A stretch of DNA of 20,608 nucleotides from an uncultured Eubacteriales bacterium (GTDB lineage Bacteria > Bacillota > Clostridia > Oscillospirales > CAG-272). The translations under genes and the position numbers were made by a program. Below the pieces are notes generated by a model. That model was not told where the DNA came from, did no database searches, and saw nothing but the letters and a program-made list of their open reading frames with translations. Positions 7,169-13,581 of this stretch are shown here, one piece after another; within the stretch, counting starts at the first letter, position 1; each line of letters begins with the position of its first letter. The stretch is taken from assembly GCA_934474225.1 (NCBI GenBank), contig CAKSLU010000026.1:1-20608 (forward strand), read 5' to 3'.

Positions 7169-8905
7169 TTACAGACCGCGCTTGATATAGCTGGTATGCA
7201 GAACCTCATGTGCCTTGTGGCTGTTGGGCTCGCCGAAGTACTCCTCGTACAGCTTCTTCACAGCGCTGTTCTCATGCGACTTGCGGAGATCCATGTTCTT
7301 GTCCGCCGTGTAGAGAATTGCCGCGCGCTTTGCACGCAGGTCCACATTGTTGCGGACCTTTGCGGGCTGATAAGGCTGACCGCCGCCGTTGACACAGCCG
7401 CCGGGGCAAGCCATGATCTCGATGAAGTCGACCTTCTCCTCGCCGTTTTCCACAGCGGTGAGCAGTTTCTTCGCATTGGCCGTGCCGCTGGCAACCGCAA
7501 CGCGCAGTTCCATGTCACCGAGCTTGTAGGTGGCGCGCTTGATGCCTGCCGTGCCGCGGACATCTTCAAATTCCAGCTTCTCGAGCTTCTTGCCCTCGAT
7601 GACTTCCGCTGCGGTACGGAGAGCAGCCTCCATAACGCCGCCGGTTGCACCGAAGATTGCGCCCGCGCCCGAACCGATGTCAAACGGAACATCGAACTTC
7701 TCATCCGCCATGCCGCGGAAATCGATGCCCGCCTTCTGAATCATGCGCGCAAGCTCGCGCGTGGTGATAGCGACATCCACATCCGGAACGCCTGCCGCCG
7801 ACTGGTCGGGTCTGCCGACCTCGAACTTCTTTGCCGTGCAGGGGATGGCGGAGACGAAGAGAATCTTCTTCGGGTCAAGCCCCATCTTCTCGGCATAGTA
7901 AGTCTTGTAAGTTGCGCCGAACATCTGTTGGGGCGACTTGCAGGTGGAGAGGTTTTCGGTCATCTCCGGGAAATAGTGCTCGCAGAACTTGATCCAGCCG
8001 GGCGAGCAGGAGGTGATCATCGGGAGCTTGCCGCCGTTCTTGACGCGGCCGAGGAACTCATGCGCCTCCTCCATGATGGTGAGGTCGGCGGTGAGGTTCA
8101 TGTCATAGACGCCGTCGAAGCCGAGGCGCTTGATGGCGGCGACCATCTTGCCCTCGGTATCCGTGCCGGGCTCGTAGCCGAAGCACTCGCCGATCTGTGC
8201 GCGCACGGAGGGTGCGGTGCAGATGGCCACATGCATCTCGGGATCGGACAGCGCCTCGAAGACGCGGTCGGTGTCGTCCTTCTCATAGAGCGCGCCGACC
8301 GGGCAGGCAACGATGCACTGGCCGCAGTTGACGCAGGAGGTGTCCGCCAGCTTGACCTCAAACGCGGTGCCGATCTCGGTGTCAAAGCCACGGTTGTTTG
8401 CGCCGATGACGCCGATGCCCTGCATATTCTTGCAGGCTGCCACACAGCGGCGGCAGAGAATGCACTTGTCGTTGTCGCGGATGATGGAGGGCGAGGAGGC
8501 GTCGATCTTGTGCGCGGTGCGCTCGCCGCCGAAGTGATGCTCGTCCACACCGTACTCATTGCAGAGCGATTGCAGCTCACAGGTGGTGCTGCGCACGCAG
8601 GAGAGGCAGTCCTTCTTGTGGTTGGAGAGCAGCAGCTCGAGGTTCATCTTTCTCGCTTCCATGATGCGGGGCGAGTTCGTAGTGATCTCCATGCCCTCGT
8701 TTACGGGATAAACGCAGGCGGTGACGAGACCGCGCGCGCCCTTGACCTCGACGAGGCAGAGGCGGCATGCGCCGATCTCATTGATGTCCTTCAGATAGCA
8801 AAGTGTCGGGATGTCGATGCCGGCGTAGCGCGCAGCCTCGAGAACGGTGATGCCCTTTTCGACCGCGTAATCCTTGCCGTTGATTTTGATATTGACCGTT
8901 TCCAT
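7169..8905 (-). CDS. hydA: [FeFe] hydrogenase catalytic subunit of NAD-linked trimeric (bifurcating-type) enzyme
   Basis: The 578-aa subunit makes or oxidises H2 at the H-cluster. N-terminal [2Fe-2S] domain: C36, C47, C50, C64. His-ligated [4Fe-4S]: H96, C100, C103, C109. Two ferredoxin-type [4Fe-4S]: C148/151/154/158 and C191/194/197/201. H-cluster loops: L1 TSCSPGW (298-304), L2 IPCTAKKFE (C356), L3 EIMACPGGCVNGGGQP (C500, C504). L1 has Ser301 where the textbook TSCCP has a second Cys; I recall this variant from HndD-type NAD(P)-linked enzymes. Start: ATG at 8903-8905 with AAAGGAG upstream. The frame is open 55 codons further, but that stretch overlaps hydB and has no ferredoxin-domain character. 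It is 14 bases after hydB and last gene of the operon. Electrons probably come jointly from NADH (through HydB) and reduced ferredoxin. Confidence 0.95.
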   Translation of the reverse strand: METVNIKINGKDYAVEKGITVLEAARYAGIDIPTLCYLKDINEIGACRLCLVEVKGARGLVTACVYPVNEGMEITTNSPRIMEARKMNLELLLSNHKKDCLSCVRSTTCELQSLCNEYGVDEHHFGGERTAHKIDASSPSIIRDNDKCILCRRCVAACKNMQGIGVIGANNRGFDTEIGTAFEVKLADTSCVNCGQCIVACPVGALYEKDDTDRVFEALSDPEMHVAICTAPSVRAQIGECFGYEPGTDTEGKMVAAIKRLGFDGVYDMNLTADLTIMEEAHEFLGRVKNGGKLPMITSCSPGWIKFCEHYFPEMTENLSTCKSPQQMFGATYKTYYAEKMGLDPKKILFVSAIPCTAKKFEVGRPDQSAAGVPDVDVAITTRELARMIQKAGIDFRGMADEKFDVPFDIGSGAGAIFGATGGVMEAALRTAAEVIEGKKLEKLEFEDVRGTAGIKRATYKLGDMELRVAVASGTANAKKLLTAVENGEEKVDFIEIMACPGGCVNGGGQPYQPAKVRNNVDLRAKRAAILYTADKNMDLRKSHENSAVKKLYEEYFGEPNSHKAHEVLHTSYIKRGL

Positions 8906-8919
8906 TCGTCTTACTCCTT

Positions 8920-10710
8920 TCACTTTCTCTCGATCGCGCCGAACTTGCACTTCGCCATGCAGGCGCCGCACTTCAGGCACTTCTCGGCGTCGATGACATG
9001 CGGAGTCTTGACGGTACCGCTGATCGCGCCTGCGGGACATACACGCGCGCAGGCCGTGCAGCCCTTGCACTTCGCAGGATCAATCGTGTAGGTGAGCAGA
9101 TGCTTACATACGCCTGCGGGACATTTCTTATCGACAACATGCGCGACATATTCATCGCGGAAGTAGCGAAGCGTGGAAAGAACCGGGTTCGGTGCAGTCT
9201 GTCCGAGGCCGCAGAGAGACGCGGACTTGATGTAATGTGCAAGCTCTTCGAGGCGGTCGAGGTCCGCAAGCTCGCCCTTGCCGGCGATGATGCGGTCGAG
9301 AATCTCAAGCATGCGCTTGGTGCCGATACGGCAGGGCGTGCACTTGCCGCAGGATTCATCGACGGTGAAGTCGAGGAAGAAGCGGGCAATGTCAACCATG
9401 CAGTTGTCCTCGTCCATGACGATAAGACCGCCGGAGCCCATCATCGAGCCGATGGCAATCAGGTTGTCATAGTCAATAGGCGTGTCGATAAGGCTTGCAG
9501 GGATGCAGCCGCCGGAAGGACCGCCGGTCTGTGCAGCCTTGAACTTTCTGCCGTTCGGGATGCCGCCGCCGATCTCCTCAATGACCTCGCGCAGCGTGGT
9601 GCCCATCGGAATCTCGACAAGGCCGGTGTTGGTAATCTTGCCGCCGAGCGCGAAGACCTTCGTGCCCTTGGACTTTTCGGTACCCATGGACGCAAACCAG
9701 TCAGCGCCCTTCAGGATAATCTGCGGGATGTTTGCATAAGTCTCAACATTGTTGAGGATGGTCGGCTTGCCGAACAGACCCTTGACAGCCGGGAACGGCG
9801 GACGCGGACGCGGCTCGCCGCGGTTGCCCTCGATGGAGGTCATCAGCGCGGTCTCCTCACCGCAGACGAACGCGCCTGCGCCGAGACGGAGCTGAATGTC
9901 AAAGTTGAAGCCGGTGCCGAAGATGTCCTTGCCGAGCAGACCGTATTCGCGCGCCTGCGCAATCGCAATCTCCAGGCGGTGAATTGCAATCGGGTACTCT
10001 GCGCGGACATAGATGTAACCTTCGTCTGCGCCGATGGCGTAGCCGGCGATTGCCATAGCTTCGAGCACGGCATGCGGGTCGCCCTCGAGAATGGAACGGT
10101 CCATGAATGCGCCCGGGTCGCCCTCGTCGGCGTTGCAGCAGACATACTTCTTCTCATTCTGGGATGCAGCCGCAAACTTCCACTTCAGACCCGTGGGGAA
10201 GCCGCCGCCGCCTCTGCCGCGAAGACCGGAGTCAATCAGCGTCTGGATAACGTCCGCAGGCTTCATCTCGGTCAGAACCTTGCCGAGTGCCTGGTAGCCG
10301 TCCACGCCGATGTACTCGTCGATGACTTCGGGGTTGATCACGCCGCAGTTGCGAAGCGCAACGCGGTGCTGCTTCTTATAGAAGGTCGTCTCGGACAGCG
10401 AGGTGACGGCGTGATGGTCGCCGGTCTTCTCGTGGTACTCGAGGCGGGTGACGGGGCGGCCTTTCAGCAGGTGCTCCTCGACGATCTCGGGGATGTCTTC
10501 GGGCTTGACCATGCTGTAGAAGGTGCCGTCGGGATAAACGATCATGACCGGGCCGAGCGCGCAAAGACCGAAACAGCCGGTCGTGACGATCTTGACTTCC
10601 TCGGTCAGACCCTTCTCTGCCAGCTCTTTCTCAAGAGCATCCTTCAGCGCCATGCTTCCGGAGGAGGTACAGCCCGTACCGCCGCAGATCAATACATGTG
10701 TGCGAAACAT
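8920..10710 (-). CDS. hydB: NADH/FMN-binding subunit of trimeric [FeFe] hydrogenase (NuoF-like)
   Basis: The 596-aa diaphorase subunit has a thioredoxin-fold [2Fe-2S] domain at the N-terminus (C9, C14, C46, C50). The NuoF-like FMN/NADH domain follows (GRGGGGFPTG at 165-174, CNADEGDPGAFMDR at 192-205, GEETALM near 284). Next are an SLBB-like stretch, an NADH-type [4Fe-4S] motif (C454, C457, C460, C500), and two C-terminal ferredoxin clusters (C548/551/554/558 and C578/581/584/588). This order matches HydB of Thermotoga and HndC of Desulfovibrio. In those complexes it houses the FMN where NADH and ferredoxin electrons are split or merged. C530 and C535 just before the last domain could belong to the metal site reported in this family. 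The ATG at 10708-10710 has AGGAGG upstream, and the gene is 23 bases from the preceding gene. Confidence 0.95.
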   Translation of the reverse strand: MFRTHVLICGGTGCTSSGSMALKDALEKELAEKGLTEEVKIVTTGCFGLCALGPVMIVYPDGTFYSMVKPEDIPEIVEEHLLKGRPVTRLEYHEKTGDHHAVTSLSETTFYKKQHRVALRNCGVINPEVIDEYIGVDGYQALGKVLTEMKPADVIQTLIDSGLRGRGGGGFPTGLKWKFAAASQNEKKYVCCNADEGDPGAFMDRSILEGDPHAVLEAMAIAGYAIGADEGYIYVRAEYPIAIHRLEIAIAQAREYGLLGKDIFGTGFNFDIQLRLGAGAFVCGEETALMTSIEGNRGEPRPRPPFPAVKGLFGKPTILNNVETYANIPQIILKGADWFASMGTEKSKGTKVFALGGKITNTGLVEIPMGTTLREVIEEIGGGIPNGRKFKAAQTGGPSGGCIPASLIDTPIDYDNLIAIGSMMGSGGLIVMDEDNCMVDIARFFLDFTVDESCGKCTPCRIGTKRMLEILDRIIAGKGELADLDRLEELAHYIKSASLCGLGQTAPNPVLSTLRYFRDEYVAHVVDKKCPAGVCKHLLTYTIDPAKCKGCTACARVCPAGAISGTVKTPHVIDAEKCLKCGACMAKCKFGAIERK

Positions 10711-10733
10711 TCTTTATTTCCTCCTGATTTTAC

Positions 10734-11099
10734 TCATTTGTTGCCGATGACGTACTCTTCGACAGGCTTGCCGCCCTTCAGATGCTCGGCGACGACGCGC
10801 TTTGCCTTGTCGGCGGTCATCTTGACGTAGGTGACCTTGTCTTTTCCGTCCTCGAAGACCTCGACAACGGGCTCATACTGGCAGATGCCGATGCAGCCGG
10901 TCTGGGTGACGGTGACCTTCTCGGTCAGCCCCTCTTTTGCAACTTCCTCAACGAAGGAGGCGAGGACGGGACGCGCGCCCGCAGCAATGCCGCAGGTTGC
11001 CATGCCGACCACAACGCGGATGGCGCCCGAGCCTTCACGGATCGCGACCTTGTCCTTCATCTTGTCTCTGATCGCCGCAAGTTCTGCTAATGATTTCAT
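10734..11099 (-). CDS. Thioredoxin-fold ferredoxin-like protein lacking one cluster cysteine
   Basis: The 121-aa product belongs to the (2Fe-2S) ferredoxin-like, NuoE/thioredoxin-fold family found in clostridial hydrogenase operons. It keeps only three of the four expected ligands: C36 (GMATCGIAAGA) and C69/C73 (TGCIGIC). Aligned on the N-terminal domain of HydB in this operon (C9, C14), the missing first cysteine corresponds to Val31. Either it binds no cluster, uses a non-cysteine ligand, or serves as an assembly or docking subunit. It lies between the HATPase gene (18 bases) and hydB (23 bases). The GGAGGT ribosome binding site and the following bases GTTTCAAACCATGAA repeat those of hydC. 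Desulfovibrio HndB is a possible counterpart, though I am unsure. Confidence 0.8.
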   Translation of the reverse strand: MKSLAELAAIRDKMKDKVAIREGSGAIRVVVGMATCGIAAGARPVLASFVEEVAKEGLTEKVTVTQTGCIGICQYEPVVEVFEDGKDKVTYVKMTADKAKRVVAEHLKGGKPVEEYVIGNK

Positions 11100-11117
11100 G
11101 GTTTGAAACCTCCGAAA

Positions 11118-11675
11118 TTATTTTTGAATCGTTTCGTACTGTTCGCGAAGGTAATCGCCGATCCATGTGAGCACCTCGAAGCTCGCAAGCGAAACGTCGC
11201 CGAGCACGGCGCGCAGCTCGCGCGTGTCCAGCCGCACGGTATGCCGCGGGGTGTCATGGAGGAACACATAGTCGATCTCGGGATGCCCCTGTAAGATCGT
11301 GATGAGCGTCGGCACAATGTCGCCGAGCGGCGTCATGTCGATGTGCTTCGTATCGAAGACAGCCGTGATCACCGTGCCGTGTCCGACAGGATCGTCATCC
11401 GCCGAGACGGACTCAATCGAAAGGCTGCCGCCGGTCTGCTCGGCTGCAAGGCGGAGCAGCGGGATGCCCATGCCCACCCTGCGCGTTTTACGCGAGGTGC
11501 AGAACGGGTCGGTCACGCGGGCGAGCGTCTCCCGGCTCATGCCGCAGCCGTCGTCACGGACTGTCATCCGGAGCCTGCCGTCCGCATCCTCGATGAGCGC
11601 GATGCCGATATGCCCGGCGCCCGCCGCGATCGAGTTCTGCACGATGTCGAGTATGTTCAGCGATAATTCCTTCAT
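11118..11675 (-). CDS. GHKL/HATPase-domain protein of the hydrogenase operon
   Basis: The 185-aa protein is a stand-alone ATP-binding domain of the histidine-kinase/MutL/Hsp90 (GHKL) fold. The N-box is NILDIVQNSIAAG (Asn14), the G1 box is DDGCGM (41-46), the lid is RRVGMGIPLL (66-74) and the G2 box is GHGTVITAVF. There is no dimerisation/phosphoacceptor His helix and no sensor or membrane segment, so it is not a classical histidine kinase. The last ~75 residues are not recognised. Proteins of this type sit between the NuoE-like and ferredoxin-like genes of many clostridial hydrogenase operons; their job is unsettled. It starts 9 bases after the hydC stop with no clear Shine-Dalgarno, so it is probably translationally coupled. 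It could be a kinase for a partner in the sensory operon upstream (inference). Confidence 0.85.
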   Translation of the reverse strand: MKELSLNILDIVQNSIAAGAGHIGIALIEDADGRLRMTVRDDGCGMSRETLARVTDPFCTSRKTRRVGMGIPLLRLAAEQTGGSLSIESVSADDDPVGHGTVITAVFDTKHIDMTPLGDIVPTLITILQGHPEIDYVFLHDTPRHTVRLDTRELRAVLGDVSLASFEVLTWIGDYLREQYETIQK

Positions 11676-11684
11676 CGGTACGGA

Positions 11685-12179
11685 TTATTTGTACTGTGCG
11701 AGAATGCCTTCGATGTCGCCGACGCCGAGTCTGCCGTAGACCGTGCCGTTGACCGTCAGGACAGGTGCAAGGCCGCACGCGCCGATGCAGCGCGTTGCCT
11801 CGAGCGAATACTTACCGTCCGACGACGTACCGCCGCCCTCAATGCCGAGCACCTCTTCGATCTTCTTGAACAGATCGCCCGAGCCCTTGACGTAGCACGC
11901 CGTGCCGAGACAGACAGCAATCGCAACTTCGCCCTTCGGATTCAGCGAGAACTGCGAATAGAAGGACGCGATGCCGAAGATCTCTTCAATCGGCTTGCCC
12001 GTCTTGTCCGCGATGATGCGCATCGCCTCGACCGGCAGATAGCCATACACATCCTGCGTCTGCTGCAGGATGGGCATCATGGCGCCCTGAACGCCGCGGT
12101 ACTTCTCGATGATGGCAAGAAGTTTTTCTTCCTGCTCTTTCGTGCCGCGAAATTCGACCGTAGTCAATTTCTTCTTCAT
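11685..12179 (-). CDS. hydC: [2Fe-2S] NuoE-like subunit of trimeric [FeFe] hydrogenase
   Basis: The 164-aa protein has the standard length and layout of NuoE/HydC: an N-terminal helical bundle (about 15-80, including MPILQQTQDVYGYLP) and a thioredoxin-fold [2Fe-2S] domain. The ligands C90, C95, C131, C135 are in the motifs CLGTAC and RCIGAC. It passes electrons between HydB and HydA in the trimeric complex. The ATG at 12177-12179 is preceded by AGGAGGT about 11 bases upstream. It is the first gene of the hydrogenase operon. Its 219-base upstream spacer holds a sigma-A-like promoter and a probable Rex operator. Confidence 0.93.
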   Translation of the reverse strand: MKKKLTTVEFRGTKEQEEKLLAIIEKYRGVQGAMMPILQQTQDVYGYLPVEAMRIIADKTGKPIEEIFGIASFYSQFSLNPKGEVAIAVCLGTACYVKGSGDLFKKIEEVLGIEGGGTSSDGKYSLEATRCIGACGLAPVLTVNGTVYGRLGVGDIEGILAQYK

Positions 12180-12280
12180 GGTTTGAAACTACCTCCTGTG
12201 TGTTTGAATAAACGCCGATCTGCACCGCTTGCCCGTGCCGGGGCGTACAAAGAGGCGCACTTCGTTTATTTTACTTATCT

Positions 12281-12309
12281 ATTATACAACATGTTTCTGC
12301 AAATTGCTA
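12281..12309 (-). promoter_or_regulatory. Promoter of the hydrogenase operon
   Basis: Minus strand TATAAT (12281-12286) with TAGCAA (12304-12309) 17 bases upstream, in the -35 position. The -35 is a poor match to TTGACA, but the identical hexamer at the identical spacing occurs before the sensory operon (15885-15890), so it is likely real and possibly activator-dependent. The leader is about 95 bases long and begins with a TGCGCCTCT block (12251-12259) shared with that operon. Confidence 0.65.
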
Positions 12310-12369
12310 CACTTTTGTCAAATTTTTTGCAAAGAATTTCAACACATATGACAGAAAAATAACACATTT

Positions 12370-12387
12370 TCGTTAAAGCCTTAACAT
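12370..12387. promoter_or_regulatory. Probable Rex (NADH/NAD sensor) operator
   Basis: TCGTTAA-AGCC-TTAACAT matches the Firmicute Rex consensus TTGTTAA-N4-TTAACAA at 12 of 14 defined bases and is symmetrical. It lies between the PHP gene stop and the hydC promoter, about 60 bases upstream of the -35 hexamer. That is further than a classical blocking site, so repression would need looping or a second site. Rex control of hydrogenase and fermentation genes is well established in clostridia. No rex gene is in the window. Confidence 0.55.
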
Positions 12388-12398
12388 ATAAAAAACGG

Positions 12399-13139
12399 TC
12401 AGCCGACGAGCTGTGCAAACAGCGCGCGGCGAACCGCTTCTTCATCGTCCGGTGCGGCGTCAAGTAGGAGAAAATTCTCGCCGTCGGCGCTCTGCATGGC
12501 GGACAGTCGGTGCGCGTCCGAGTTGACGAGGCGTTTCAGCGGTGCGACCGAGGCAAAGCGCTCCCGGTAAGGTGCGATGTTTGCGGCATCGTTGAACTCC
12601 GCCGCCGTAAAGCCCGGCTCGGGCGGGATGTCGCCGAGAATCTCCAATATACCGTTTGCCGCGCGGTCGATGTGCGCGGGAAAAACGACGCCGCCGAAGC
12701 TGCGTGCAAGGCGTGCGCCGTCCTCAAGAGAAAGCAGCGTCGATGTGATGAGCAGCGTCTCCTCGATACCGGTGACCTCGTCGTCGGCGTTCATATAGAA
12801 CTGCTCGCCGAAAATCGCCGGCTTATTTTTCACCGGCATCATGTAATCGCGCTTCACCGTCTGCCAGCACGCCGTTGCCGCCTCGAGCGTCGGAAAGAGG
12901 CAGACGAGGTGCACCGACTCCGCCGTTTCCAGTTCCATGCCCGCCACTGGCACCACGCCGTAGGCGCGGCACGCCTCGAAGAAGGCGGGCAGATTCCCCG
13001 CCGAGTTGTGGTCGGTGAGCGCGGCAATTTGAAGTCCGTTCAGCGCAGCCATGCCCGCCACCGTCGCCGGGGTCATTTCATTTTCGGCGCAGGGCGACAG
13101 GCAGGAATGCATATGCAAATCGTAATAGAACTTCTCCAT
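12399..13139 (-). CDS. PHP-domain metal-dependent phosphoesterase
   Basis: The 246-aa protein has the metal-binding motifs of the PHP superfamily: DLHMHS (H9, H11), TDHN (D43, H44), the GMELE glutamates (69, 71), PAHID (H156, D158) and SDAH (D208, H210). Relatives hydrolyse small phosphoesters such as nucleotide 3',5'-bisphosphates, histidinol phosphate or DNA ends; the substrate here cannot be told. There is no polymerase or other extra domain. It is the last gene of the five-gene sensory operon, starting 3 bases after the preceding stop without a convincing Shine-Dalgarno, which fits translational coupling. In this context it may make or remove a signalling phosphoester or act on a phosphorylated partner (inference). 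Confidence 0.87.
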   Translation of the reverse strand: MEKFYYDLHMHSCLSPCAENEMTPATVAGMAALNGLQIAALTDHNSAGNLPAFFEACRAYGVVPVAGMELETAESVHLVCLFPTLEAATACWQTVKRDYMMPVKNKPAIFGEQFYMNADDEVTGIEETLLITSTLLSLEDGARLARSFGGVVFPAHIDRAANGILEILGDIPPEPGFTAAEFNDAANIAPYRERFASVAPLKRLVNSDAHRLSAMQSADGENFLLLDAAPDDEEAVRRALFAQLVG

Positions 13140-13142
13140 CGT

Positions 13143-13475
13143 TCATTCAAGGAGCCGCGAGAGCGCGGCGCAGAGCGTGTACACATCGGCGGACGCGGCA
13201 TAGAGGTTGACCTCCTGCTCCGCCGCCCGCGTGACGACCTCGGCGGGAATATCCGAGCCTTCGGCGACGATGACCATCGCCACATCGCGCAGCACCGCCA
13301 CGGCGACCACATTCACATTGCTCATAATGGTGACCCACGCGGCGTCCGTGGGGACGCGCCCCATCACCCAGCTGAGCAGGTCGCCCGCATAGCCGCCCTG
13401 CACTTCCCTTGTATCATCCGACACCGAAACCGGGGTGAGCCCCAGCGCCTTTTCCACTTCTCCGACTGTCTTCAT
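13143..13475 (-). CDS. Small DRTGG-domain protein (second of two)
   Basis: The 110-aa soluble protein shows the DRTGG-like core GGYAGDLLSWVMGR (27-40) followed by AWVTIMSNVNVVAVAVLRDVAMVIVAEG. DRTGG domains occur in phosphotransacetylase-like and CBS-regulated proteins and are thought to bind ligands or mediate contacts; no catalytic role is established. It has no membrane segment. It follows the HydS-like gene after 106 bases, the longest gap inside this operon, and precedes the PHP gene by 3. Ribosome binding site AAAAGGA lies upstream of ATG 13473-13475. It is a diverged paralogue of the 118-aa protein at 15459-15815; the two may form a heteromer (inference). Confidence 0.78.
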   Translation of the reverse strand: MKTVGEVEKALGLTPVSVSDDTREVQGGYAGDLLSWVMGRVPTDAAWVTIMSNVNVVAVAVLRDVAMVIVAEGSDIPAEVVTRAAEQEVNLYAASADVYTLCAALSRLLE

Positions 13476-13581
13476 AGTATGTTTGTCCTTTTCCTGTTAT
13501 GTATCCTGTTTTCAAGGGGCTGTACAAAATTGAAGAAAAACCAGACTTCTTTGTCTTTTCCCTTTTTCGGTCTGCGCTTTT

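Noticed and set aside
8906..9070. N-terminal extension of hydA by 55 codons
   Set aside because: The extension overlaps hydB in another frame, is Arg-rich and unlike any ferredoxin domain; ATG at 8903-8905 has a good ribosome binding site and the protein starts there as in relatives.
7055..10830. Two long plus-strand open frames (678 and 610 codons) opposite hydA and hydB
   Set aside because: They mirror conserved hydrogenase subunits, carry no motifs, and have no ribosome binding sites; antisense frames of this length are common in GC-rich genes.
12385..12398. Possible terminator right after the PHP gene (CGG-CTGA-CCG then T6)
   Set aside because: Only a 3-bp stem overlapping the stop codon; too weak to call, so some read-through from the sensory operon into hydC remains possible.
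13476..13581. Internal promoter between the HydS-like and second DRTGG genes
   Set aside because: TTGTAC and a poor ATACAT can be placed at 17-base spacing, but the -10 match is too weak; the 106-base gap shows no other clear signal.
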